Shown in pieces: positions 43,494 to 52,182 of a stretch of 64,000 bases of DNA (the stretch's first letter is position 1; the number at the start of each line of letters is the position of its first letter). Below the pieces are notes generated by a model. That model worked only from the letters and a program-made list of their open reading frames with translations, was not told the DNA's origin and ran no database searches. Source of the DNA: Amycolatopsis sp. DSM 110486 (GTDB lineage Bacteria > Actinomycetota > Actinomycetes > Mycobacteriales > Pseudonocardiaceae); assembly GCF_019468465.1 (NCBI RefSeq), contig NZ_CP080519.1:4479001-4543000 (forward strand), in the 5' to 3' direction. The position numbers were made by a program, and so were the translations under genes.

Positions 43494-44605
43494 CCGAGCC
43501 GTCGCTGACGTTCGTGTCGGAGCTCGCGGGTGAGCTCGGCGTGACCGACCCCGTCGAGACGTACTACCGGCCGCTGGTCGGCCGCTGGGCCGAGCTCGAC
43601 GAAGAAGCGCAGCGCCTGCGCACCGCGGCGAAGACGGCGGGCGGCGTTTCCGCCGACCTGGCCGACGAGCTGGGCCGGCTCGACGCGTCGTGGTCCGGGG
43701 AGGACGCCGACGCGTTTGTCACCTACCTGGGTGAAATCCGGTCCGCGAGCGAAGGCGTCGAAGACGCGCTGGACGAGCTGGCGGGCGCGCTGGAGGAACT
43801 GGCCGGATCGCTGCGCAAGATCGTCGGCGACGCCGCCGACGTGCTCGTGGACTCGGCCGACCTGCTGTCGGAGTCGGCGATGCTGCCGGTCGGTGGCGTC
43901 AGCCGCTCGCGCACGCAGCTGCGTGAGACCGGGCAGTCGGTGAAGTCGCTCTACGACGCGGCGGAGGACGTGCTGCAGCACTTCGCGCAGCTGTGCAACG
44001 GCGTGGACGCACCGGCGGGGGAGCAGTCGAGCATCGCCGTGCGGCAGCACTACCCGCAGGAGCAGTTCCGGCTGCACGAAGGCGATTCCGCGCCGGCGCA
44101 GCAGCCCTCAGCGGTCACCGCGGGGCCGTCCACATCGGAGCAGCCGACGCACGACGGCGCGGCTCAGCAGGCCGCAACTCACCCCGGCACGGTCCACGCG
44201 GAAGCCGCGACCGCAGCGACCCATACCGACGCCACGACACCGTCGGCCGACGACTCCGTTTCGGCGTCCGCGGCCGAGGAACTCCACCAGGGCAAGGAAA
44301 CCGGCGCCGACCCTCGCCTCACCCAGGGCCAGGCGGGCGTGCCGCCGATCGGGCCCGAAGGGCTCGCCCCGGCGCCCGCGCCGGTCGCCCAGAACGAGTC
44401 CGGCGGCATGTCGATGATGCCCATGATGCCGATGGGCGGCATGGGCGGCGGCGGAATGGGCGGTGGCGGTGGCGGCACGCGCCAGGCCAAGAACCGCACG
44501 CCCGCCAAGCCTTCCGAGCTCCTCGGTGATCCCGCGCCGGTCACGCCACCCGTGATCGGCGAGGACCCTCAGAAGCCCGCCACGGCCAAGAAACCCCAGA
44601 ACTGA
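43490..44605 (+). CDS. WXG100/PPE-like secretion substrate with Met/Gly tail
   Basis: A 371-residue protein with a helical N-terminal domain (about 1-170) carrying the WSGEDADAF turn of WXG100/PPE-like proteins. A low-complexity Ala/Gln/Thr/His linker follows, then a methionine-glycine stretch (SMMPMMPMGGMGGGGMGGGG), then a basic Pro-rich end. GTG 43490 overlaps the EspC-like stop. A similar tail is in the protein at 61381. Export by the adjacent ESX-4 system is inferred. Confidence 0.8.
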   Translation: MTEPSLTFVSELAGELGVTDPVETYYRPLVGRWAELDEEAQRLRTAAKTAGGVSADLADELGRLDASWSGEDADAFVTYLGEIRSASEGVEDALDELAGALEELAGSLRKIVGDAADVLVDSADLLSESAMLPVGGVSRSRTQLRETGQSVKSLYDAAEDVLQHFAQLCNGVDAPAGEQSSIAVRQHYPQEQFRLHEGDSAPAQQPSAVTAGPSTSEQPTHDGAAQQAATHPGTVHAEAATAATHTDATTPSADDSVSASAAEELHQGKETGADPRLTQGQAGVPPIGPEGLAPAPAPVAQNESGGMSMMPMMPMGGMGGGGMGGGGGGTRQAKNRTPAKPSELLGDPAPVTPPVIGEDPQKPATAKKPQN

Positions 44606-44607
44606 CC

Positions 44608-44649
44608 GAAGGGGCCGTCCACCGCATTTTCGCGGTGTACGGCCCCTTC
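44608..44649. terminator. Bidirectional terminator
   Basis: GAAGGGGCCGT at 44608-44618 pairs with ACGGCCCCTTC at 44639-44649. An inner CACCGC/GCGGTG extends the stem. It lies between the converging substrate gene and mycP. Confidence 0.8.
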
Positions 44650-44671
44650 AGCGTCTTCGGTCGGGTACTGC

Positions 44672-46333
44672 TCAGCTCGGCGGGCCGGTCGGGCGGTTGC
44701 GCCGGATCGTGTGCATCACGAACAGCGTGATCAGCAGCGCCACGATGCCACCGCCGGTGCCGGCCAGCGCCACGATCATCGGCGTCGAGCTCATCGAGTC
44801 GGCCGGCGGCAGCACCGCCGTCTGCACCACGGGTTTCGGCTTCGCGAGCTCGCCGACGTCGTTCGGCAGGTTCGCGGTGAGCGCGGCCACGGGGTCGATC
44901 ACGCCGTAGCCCACGAAGTCGTCTCGCCCGCCCGGTGCGGCCGGGTGCTGCGCGGTGGCCTCGATGCGCTGGATCACCTGGCGCGCTTTGAGCTGCGGGT
45001 ACATCTGGCGCACGAGCGCGGCCACCCCGGCCACGTACGGCGAGGCGAAGCTCGTGCCCTGGATCGGCGACTGCTGGGTGCCATCGATGGTCAGGTTGGC
45101 CAGACCCGTCGAGCCCTCGGCCGGGTCGAGCGACACGATGTCGGTGCCCGGCGCGGCCACGCCGACCCACGGCCCGTGCACGCTGAACGACGCGACGCCG
45201 CCGGTTTCGTCGATCGCGCCGACCGACAGCACGTCGTCGGCGAACCACGGCGGCGTGACGATCGAGCGCGGCTTGTTCGGGTCGGCCTGGTCGTTCTGCG
45301 GGCAGTCGTCGGAGACGTTGCCCGCGGCGGCCACGACCACGACGTCGTGGTCGGCCGCGTACTTCACCGCGGCCTGTACCTCCTGCTCGCCCTTCTGGAT
45401 GCTGTCGGGGCCAGTGGCCGCACGGCAGTGGTCCACCGACATGTTGACGACCTTGATGTCACCCCGGTCGGCGATGCCTCGGAGGATCTGGGCCAGCGTG
45501 TCCAGCGTGCCCGCGGTGCCTTCCTTCTGCAGCTGACGGGTGTCACCGTCGCTCTTCTGCTGGGGGCTCGTACCGGCGCCGCTGCCGCTGACCTGGCCGC
45601 CACCGCCGCCGTTGCCGGGCAGCTGGTTGCCGTTCTGGCCACCGTTCTGACTGCCGTTCTGCCCGCCGGGCGGGGTGCCGGTTCCACCACCGGGCTGGCC
45701 GGTGTCGCCGCCGGTGTTGTTCGTGTCCTCGGCGTAGTTCGAGCTCAGCTGCCGGTAGGACACGATCGTGGCGTCGGGGGCGACGCCGATGAAGCCGACC
45801 TTCGGGTCGTCCGGGTTGCCCGCGATGATGCCGGCGACCTCGGTGCCGTGGCCGTCGCAGTCCTGCAGACCGCCGGGCTGGTTGTTGTCCGGCGTCGCGA
45901 CGTACTCACCGCCGGGTTCGACCCGGCCCTCAAACCACGGGTGCGGCGTGACGCCCGTGTCGACCACCGCGACCTTGATGCCCTTGCCGACATTGCCCTT
46001 GGCCGCGCGCACGATCTGCTGCGCCTTGTCCAGCTGCAGGTAGCTCTGACCCCACGGGATCGTGTTGATCTGGACGTTGTCGCCGAGGCTGCGCTGCACG
46101 CACTGGGTTTTCTTCTGGTAGTTCTTGTCCGGCTTCCCCGTGTCCGCCGGCAGCGCCGTCAGGTCCACCTGCGGCGGAATGGCCCACGTGCCAGCGGCAC
46201 CGGTGTCCTGCTGCGCCGACGCGGGCGAGACGAGCGCGAACGGCGACAGCACCCCCAGCCCGGCCGCGAGCAGGACGACACCCGTGCGGCCACCGATCCC
46301 GAGCCGCCGGACGAGCGGACGTCGCGCGCGCAT
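44672..46333 (-). CDS. mycP: Type VII-associated serine protease (mycosin)
   Basis: A subtilisin-like membrane protease of 553 residues that stabilises and processes ESX systems. A signal peptide covers about residues 1-41 (ends SPASAQQ). The catalytic triad is D125 (VVDTGVT), H162 (DGHGTEVAG) and S428 (GTSFASPYVAG). A Gly/Asn/Gln-rich loop of about 60 residues (GGQNGSQNGGQNGNQLPGNG) is inserted between His and Ser. A C-terminal membrane helix (about 520-545) precedes a short basic tail. ATG 46333 is 8 nt after the eccD stop; the open frame that runs on upstream to 47401 overlaps eccD and is not coding. Confidence 0.93.
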   Translation of the reverse strand: MRARRPLVRRLGIGGRTGVVLLAAGLGVLSPFALVSPASAQQDTGAAGTWAIPPQVDLTALPADTGKPDKNYQKKTQCVQRSLGDNVQINTIPWGQSYLQLDKAQQIVRAAKGNVGKGIKVAVVDTGVTPHPWFEGRVEPGGEYVATPDNNQPGGLQDCDGHGTEVAGIIAGNPDDPKVGFIGVAPDATIVSYRQLSSNYAEDTNNTGGDTGQPGGGTGTPPGGQNGSQNGGQNGNQLPGNGGGGGQVSGSGAGTSPQQKSDGDTRQLQKEGTAGTLDTLAQILRGIADRGDIKVVNMSVDHCRAATGPDSIQKGEQEVQAAVKYAADHDVVVVAAAGNVSDDCPQNDQADPNKPRSIVTPPWFADDVLSVGAIDETGGVASFSVHGPWVGVAAPGTDIVSLDPAEGSTGLANLTIDGTQQSPIQGTSFASPYVAGVAALVRQMYPQLKARQVIQRIEATAQHPAAPGGRDDFVGYGVIDPVAALTANLPNDVGELAKPKPVVQTAVLPPADSMSSTPMIVALAGTGGGIVALLITLFVMHTIRRNRPTGPPS

Positions 46334-46341
46334 CTGCTGCC

Positions 46342-47739
46342 TCACTTGAGGTTCAGGTGGCGCAGCGTCGTGTAGAGGTCCATCACGCCGAGCGCGAGCG
46401 GCAGCACGACCGCGATGCAGATCGCCTCGAGGATCTCCACGGTGCGCCGCAGCGGCGGCGAGAAGCGCTGGTTCGGGAAGATCACGCCGACCACGAGCGA
46501 GCCCGCGGCGACCACGATCAGGGCGCCGAACACGTACAGCAGCCGGAACTCCGCCGTGGTGGCGAAGAGCCAGCCGACGAGGATGCCGGCGGCGGACACC
46601 ATGCCGGTGGTGAGCAGCGCGATGGCCTGCGCGCCGTTGGCGTACGCGCGGGCGCGCAGCAGCAGCACGAGCGTGGCGATCACCCCGAGGATGACCCCGA
46701 AGTAGCCCGGCGCGGTCGCGGCGAACACGGCGGAGATCGCCGTGGTGGCGCCGCAGCCGATCATCAGGCCGGTCATGTAGTCGTGGGCGATCGCGGTGCG
46801 CTGCTCGATGGCCTCGTAGTCCGGGAAACCGGAGTCTTCCTTCAGCTCCTCCGCAGTGCTGGGCACGTGCGGCAGCGGGAGCTTCGCGAGCCAAATCGTG
46901 GCGCGCGGCAGGATCGAGATGCAGGCGAGTGACACGGCGACCGCACCGGCGCCCACGCCCGCGGGGGTCGCGCCGGGCACGAGCGTCGCGACCAGGAACG
47001 CGATCGCGCCGAACGTGCCGGCCGTGGCCGCGGCGATGAAGATGCGGATGCCGGCGCCGATGATGAGGATGCACACCGCCGAGACGATGAGCACGAGCAC
47101 CGCGCCCAGCAGCAGGTTCGCCCGGACCGAAAGGCCGGGCACGATGTAGAAGCCGCTCACGAAGGCCAGCGGCAGGCCGCCCGCGGCGGCGATCAGCACG
47201 CCGGTGCCTTCGGCCTGGTAGCCCTTCGCGAGCGTCGCGCCGATTGCCACGCAGGCGATCGCGCCGAGGCCGCCGGCGATGGCCGCGGCGAGCGCGCTGC
47301 CGCCGTAGAGCGAGCCGCTCATGAACAGCGCCAGCGCCGAGATGAACAGCGCGAGGCCGCCCGCCACGTGCCCGAAGCGGCGGGCCGTCTCCTTGGTCCA
47401 CGGGCGGAAGCTGTCGGGAGTCGACTCGGCGATGGCGTCGACCACGTCGTCGTACAGCGGCGGCGGCGGGTTCTCGTTGCGCTTGCGCAGCTGCAGCAGC
47501 TCGCCGTCCACGACGCCGAGCGACGCCAGCGTGCGGCTCGGGTCGAGCGGGGCGTCGCCGAGCTTGGCCAGTGCCCAGCCGCCGTGGCGCGCGCCACCGT
47601 CGGGCGAGGTCTCCTTGGCCATCTCCAGCAGCATCGGCAGCAGGTCGGCCACCGCGACGTCGGCCGGTAGCGCGACGTCGATCCGGGTGTTCGGTGCGAC
47701 CACCGTCACCCTGCTGAATACCGTCGTGCCCGTTGCCAC
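46342..47739 (-). CDS. eccD: Type VII secretion integral membrane protein EccD
   Basis: A 465-residue protein that forms most of the membrane ring of the ESX core complex. Residues 1-90 are the cytoplasmic ubiquitin-like domain (VTVVAPNTRIDVALPADVAV). About eleven membrane helices follow from about residue 120 to the end. GTG 47739 follows a GGGGG ribosome-binding site. It is transcribed with mycP. Confidence 0.95.
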   Translation of the reverse strand: MATGTTVFSRVTVVAPNTRIDVALPADVAVADLLPMLLEMAKETSPDGGARHGGWALAKLGDAPLDPSRTLASLGVVDGELLQLRKRNENPPPPLYDDVVDAIAESTPDSFRPWTKETARRFGHVAGGLALFISALALFMSGSLYGGSALAAAIAGGLGAIACVAIGATLAKGYQAEGTGVLIAAAGGLPLAFVSGFYIVPGLSVRANLLLGAVLVLIVSAVCILIIGAGIRIFIAAATAGTFGAIAFLVATLVPGATPAGVGAGAVAVSLACISILPRATIWLAKLPLPHVPSTAEELKEDSGFPDYEAIEQRTAIAHDYMTGLMIGCGATTAISAVFAATAPGYFGVILGVIATLVLLLRARAYANGAQAIALLTTGMVSAAGILVGWLFATTAEFRLLYVFGALIVVAAGSLVVGVIFPNQRFSPPLRRTVEILEAICIAVVLPLALGVMDLYTTLRHLNLK

Positions 47740-48113
47740 TAGATGCCCCCGCTCTGAAGAGTCAACTCCCGGGGCAACTTATACCGAACCCTGGAGCCGG
47801 GATCATCGACTGTCCGAAAATCCTTGGCGAAAGTACACCCGCCGGACGACGGACGGGCGGCGCGACCAGGTGGGATCGGCCGATTCGGGTCCTCGCTGTC
47901 GGTGGTGGGCCGTACACTCCGGGGATCAGAGGAAACGGGTTCGCGGGCGAGGTGCCGGACGTGCCGGTGTCCGTAAGTATCCGACGAGGGGGCAAGCTCG
48001 GTGCACTTCCGGGCGTTGGCCGGAAATCCCCGGCGACGTTCGATAGGTTGTCACGCGCGCCCGAGCGCAGGAGCCGGCCGGCAATCGTCGAGTTGGAATA
48101 GAGGGGTCCTTCG
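47740..48113. promoter_or_regulatory. Divergent eccD/eccC regulatory region
   Basis: No gene is seen in 374 nt. TATAAG on the minus strand (about 47779-47784) could serve eccD. TACACT at 47913-47918 could serve eccC; neither has a good -35. Nothing else is recognised. Confidence 0.35.
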
Positions 48114-51100
48114 ATGAGCACGCTTCAGTTCAAGAAGTCGCCGAGGTTGGCGGCGCCGCGCCCGCCGGGCGGCGAGGTGCACCTCGAACCCCCACCCGAA
48201 GTACCCCGCACGATCCCGGGCAACATCGTCGCGAAGGCGATTCCGGGCGTGATGATCTTCGCCTCGCTCGGGATGATGGTCTTCATGTTCACGGCGGGTG
48301 GCAAGAACCCGACCACGATCATGATGAGCGGCATGATGCTCATGGGCACCGTCGGCATGCTCGCCGGCGGTGGCGGTAAGGGCGGCGGGGCCAAGAAGGC
48401 CGAGATGGACGAGGACCGCAAGGACTACCTGCGGTACCTGGGCCAGATGCGCGACCGCGCCCGCGAGGCGATGGTCGACCAGCGCGCCGCGCTCGAGTGG
48501 GTGCACCCCGACCCGCAGTCGCTGTGGTCGCTCGCGGCCAGCCGCCGCATGTGGGAACGCCGGCAGAACGACCAGGACTTCCTGCACTTGCGCGTCGGCC
48601 GCAGCTCCCACCGCCTCGCCACGCGGCTCGTGCCGCCGCAGACCGGCCCGGTCGACGAGCTGGAGCCGATCGCCACCCTCGCGCTGCGCCGGTTCGTGCG
48701 CGCGCACTCGATCGTGCCCGACCTGCCCACGCAGATCACCCTGCGCGGGTTCGCCGCGGTGAGCATGCAGGGCGAGCGCTCGCTCACGCGTGGTCTGACC
48801 CGCGCGATGCTCGCGCAGCTGGTCGCCTTCCACAGCCCCGACGACGTGATGATCGCGATCGCCACCGCGGGCCGCGCGAAGGAGGAGTGGGAGTGGGCGA
48901 AGTGGCTCCCGCACGTGCAGCACCCCACGATGTCCGACGGCATCGGCCAGCTGCGTTTGATGGCCGGCTCGCTCTCGCAGATCGAGCAGTGGCTCGACGA
49001 GGAGCTGCGTGACCGGCAGCGGTTCTCCCGCAATGCCACGCCGGCGCCCGACCAGCCGCACGTCGTGATCATCATCGACGACGCCGAGGTCACGCGCGAA
49101 GAGCAGATCATCCTCGAAGAGGGTCTGGTCGGCGTCACGCTGATCGATTTGTCCGACACGCTCGGGAACCTCTCGGCCCGCCGCGGGCTGCGGCTGGTGG
49201 CCGAGCCCGACCGCCTCGGCGCGCGCAGCGCGGGCGGTGTCGAGTGGTTCGGCCGGCCGGACACGCTCTCGGTGGTCGAGGCCGAGGCGCTCGCCCGGCT
49301 GATCGCGCCGTACCGGGTCGGGGGCGGTGGCGGCACGGAGGCGTCGGACGACGAGCCGTTGCTGTCCAACCCCACGCTGCTGGAGCTGCTCGGCATCCCG
49401 GGTGACCCGATGACTTTTGACGTGCAGGGCGCCTGGCGTCCGCGGCCGGTGCGCGACCGCTACCGCGTGCCGTTCGGGGTCGGCGAGTACGGCCAGGCGG
49501 TCGAGTTGGACATCAAGGAAGCGGCGATGGAGGGCATGGGCCCGCACGGCCTGTGCATCGGGGCGACCGGTTCGGGTAAGTCGGAGTTCCTGCGCACGCT
49601 GGTGCTGGGCCTGCTGGCCACGCACTCGAGCACGTCGCTGAACATGATCCTGGTCGACTTCAAGGGTGGTGCGACGTTCCTCGGCCTGGACAAGGCCCCG
49701 CATGTCGCCGCCACGATCACCAACCTCGCGGGCGACCTGACCCTGGTCGACCGCATGAAGGACGCCATCGCGGGCGAGGTGTCCCGGCGCCAGGAAGTGC
49801 TGGCGAAGGGCAACTACAAGAACGTGTGGGACTACGAGAAGGCGCGTGAGAACGGCGCCGACCTCGACCCGCTGCCCGCGCTGTTCATCTGCATCGACGA
49901 GTTCTCCGAGATGCTCACGGCGAAGCCGGACTTCATCGACATCTTCCTCCAGATCGGCCGCGTCGGCCGGTCGCTGCAGATGCACATGCTGCTCGCGTCG
50001 CAGCGGCTGGAGGAGGGCAAGCTGCGCGGTCTGGACACCTACCTGTCCTACCGGATCGGTCTGAAGACCTTCTCGGCCGCGGAGTCGCGCGCCGCGATCG
50101 GCGTGCCGGACGCGTTCGAGCTGCCGTCGATCCCGGGTTCGGGCTACCTCAAGTACGACACCTCCACGATGGTGCGGTTCAAGGCGTCGTACGTGTCGGG
50201 CCCGTACCGGCCCGCCGGCATCAAGGCCGCCGGGCCGGTGGCCACGGTCGTGCGTGCGGACAAGCGCCCGCAGCTGTTCGTGCCCGACTTCGTCGAGCTG
50301 CCGCCCGAGCCGGAGCCGGAGTTCGAGCCGGTCGAAGAGGTGGCGAAGCCGAAGGAGTCGGAGGAGGCCACCGAACCGAGCGAGCTCGAGGTGATGGTCG
50401 ACCGGTTCATCGGCCAGGGTCCGCCCGCGCACGAGGTGTGGCTGCCGCCGTTGGACGAGTCCAACTCGCTCGACACGATGCTGCCGAACCTCAACCCCAC
50501 CGACGACCGCGGCCTGTCCCCGGTCGGGTTCTTCGGCAACGGCCGGCTGCAGGTGCCGCTGGGCATCGTCGACCGGCCGTTCGAGCAGCGGCGCGACCTG
50601 CTGTGGGCCGACTTCTCCGGTGCCGCCGGTCACGCGGTCATCGCCGGTGGCCCGCAGGCCGGCAAGTCGACCATGCTCCGCACGTTGATCATGTCGATGT
50701 CGCTCACGCACACGCCCGACGAAGTCCAGTTCTACTGCCTCGACCTCGGTGGTGGCACGCTCGCGGGTCTCGCCGACCTGCCGCACGTGGGTGGCGTGGC
50801 CGTGGCCCGGCGCGAGCCGGACAAGGCCCGCCGGATCGTGGCCGAGCTGACGACGCTCATGACCGAGCGCGAAGGCCGGTTCGGCGCGCTGGGCATCGAC
50901 TCGATGACCGAGTTCCGCAACCGCAAGCGCCGCGGCGAGATCCCCGCCGAGCAGGACCCGTTCGGCGACGCGTTCCTGATCGTGGACAACTGGCGCGCCA
51001 TCCGCGACGACTTCGACGAGCTCGAGGCGTCGATCACGCGGCTGGCCACACAGGGTCTGTCGTATGGCATCCACGTGGTCATCTCGGCCAACCGGTGGGC

Positions 51101-52124
51101 CGACCTGCGCCCGGCGATCAAGGACATGCTGGGCACCCGGTTCGAGCTGCGCCTCGGTGACCCTACCGAGTCGGACATCGATCGCCGCGTGGCGGTGAAC
51201 GTGCCCGCCGGCCGCCCCGGCCGCGGTCTGACCCGCGAAAAGCTGCAGATGCTCACGGGCCTGCCGCGCATCGACGGCTCCAGCGACGCCGAGTCGCTGG
51301 CCGCGGGTGTGGCCGACGCCGTCGCGAAGATCCGCGGCGCCTGGCGTGGTCGCACCGCACCGCAGGTCCGCCTGCTGCCGGAGATGATCACCTACGACGA
51401 AGTCCTCAAGATCGACTCCAAGCGCAACACGAAGCTGGTGCCCTTCGGCGTCAACGAGGACGACCTCTCGCCGGTCTACCTCGACTTCGACGCCGAGCCG
51501 CACTTCTTCGCGTTCGCCGACGGCGAGTCGGGCAAGACGAACCTGCTGCGCCAGATCGGCCGCGGGATCGCCGAGCGGTACTCGCCGCAGGAGGGCGTGG
51601 TCCTCCTGGTCGACTACCGGCGCACGATGCTCGGTTTCCTCGAGGGCGACTCGCTGCTCGGGTACGCCGTGTCGTCGAACCAGCTCGACAGCATGGTCAA
51701 GGACGTGCACGGGTCGATGACCCGGCGGCTGCCGGGCCCGGACGTCACGCAGGACCAGCTGAGGAACCGGTCGTGGTGGACCGGGCCGGAGCTGTTCATC
51801 CTGGTCGACGACTACGACCTGGTGGCCACGCAGACGTCCAACCCGCTCAAGCCGCTGGCGGACTTCCTCGCCCAGGCGAAGGACGTCGGCCTGCACCTGA
51901 TCATCGTGCGCCGCACCGGTGGTGCGTCGAGGGCCTCCTACGACCCGGTCATCGGCAAGCTCAAGGAGATCGCGGCGCCGGGCATGGTCATGAACGGCTC
52001 GAAGGACGAGGGCGTGCTGATCGGCAACATCCGGCCCGCCGCGATGCCACCGGGCCGGGGCGTGATGCTCAGCCGCAAGAACGGCAGGCAGCTCGTGCAG
52101 GTGTCATGGATCCAGCCCGACTGA
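48114..52124 (+). CDS. eccC: Type VII secretion ATPase EccC (FtsK/SpoIIIE type)
   Basis: A 1336-residue motor of ESX secretion, all three ATPase domains in one polypeptide. Two membrane helices lie near residues 35-85. Walker A motifs are GATGSGKS (K489), GGPQAGKS (K851) and the weaker ADGESGKT (K1141). Domain 1 has a full Walker B with Glu (LFICIDEFSEM). Domains 2 and 3 have VDNW and VDDYD without it, in line with known regulatory D2/D3 domains. Substrate recognition is expected at D3. ATG 48114 follows GAGGGGTCC. Confidence 0.96.
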   Translation: MSTLQFKKSPRLAAPRPPGGEVHLEPPPEVPRTIPGNIVAKAIPGVMIFASLGMMVFMFTAGGKNPTTIMMSGMMLMGTVGMLAGGGGKGGGAKKAEMDEDRKDYLRYLGQMRDRAREAMVDQRAALEWVHPDPQSLWSLAASRRMWERRQNDQDFLHLRVGRSSHRLATRLVPPQTGPVDELEPIATLALRRFVRAHSIVPDLPTQITLRGFAAVSMQGERSLTRGLTRAMLAQLVAFHSPDDVMIAIATAGRAKEEWEWAKWLPHVQHPTMSDGIGQLRLMAGSLSQIEQWLDEELRDRQRFSRNATPAPDQPHVVIIIDDAEVTREEQIILEEGLVGVTLIDLSDTLGNLSARRGLRLVAEPDRLGARSAGGVEWFGRPDTLSVVEAEALARLIAPYRVGGGGGTEASDDEPLLSNPTLLELLGIPGDPMTFDVQGAWRPRPVRDRYRVPFGVGEYGQAVELDIKEAAMEGMGPHGLCIGATGSGKSEFLRTLVLGLLATHSSTSLNMILVDFKGGATFLGLDKAPHVAATITNLAGDLTLVDRMKDAIAGEVSRRQEVLAKGNYKNVWDYEKARENGADLDPLPALFICIDEFSEMLTAKPDFIDIFLQIGRVGRSLQMHMLLASQRLEEGKLRGLDTYLSYRIGLKTFSAAESRAAIGVPDAFELPSIPGSGYLKYDTSTMVRFKASYVSGPYRPAGIKAAGPVATVVRADKRPQLFVPDFVELPPEPEPEFEPVEEVAKPKESEEATEPSELEVMVDRFIGQGPPAHEVWLPPLDESNSLDTMLPNLNPTDDRGLSPVGFFGNGRLQVPLGIVDRPFEQRRDLLWADFSGAAGHAVIAGGPQAGKSTMLRTLIMSMSLTHTPDEVQFYCLDLGGGTLAGLADLPHVGGVAVARREPDKARRIVAELTTLMTEREGRFGALGIDSMTEFRNRKRRGEIPAEQDPFGDAFLIVDNWRAIRDDFDELEASITRLATQGLSYGIHVVISANRWADLRPAIKDMLGTRFELRLGDPTESDIDRRVAVNVPAGRPGRGLTREKLQMLTGLPRIDGSSDAESLAAGVADAVAKIRGAWRGRTAPQVRLLPEMITYDEVLKIDSKRNTKLVPFGVNEDDLSPVYLDFDAEPHFFAFADGESGKTNLLRQIGRGIAERYSPQEGVVLLVDYRRTMLGFLEGDSLLGYAVSSNQLDSMVKDVHGSMTRRLPGPDVTQDQLRNRSWWTGPELFILVDDYDLVATQTSNPLKPLADFLAQAKDVGLHLIIVRRTGGASRASYDPVIGKLKEIAAPGMVMNGSKDEGVLIGNIRPAAMPPGRGVMLSRKNGRQLVQVSWIQPD

Positions 52125-52182
52125 TTTCGGTGGCCGGCCGCGGCGTGCGTGGCCGATGCCCGGGCGACGGCAGGAGTGACGG

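Noticed and set aside
46334..47401. mycP fused to a long upstream segment
   Set aside because: The segment lies opposite in frame within eccD, reads as low-complexity Arg/His-rich sequence, and a signal peptide starts at 46333.
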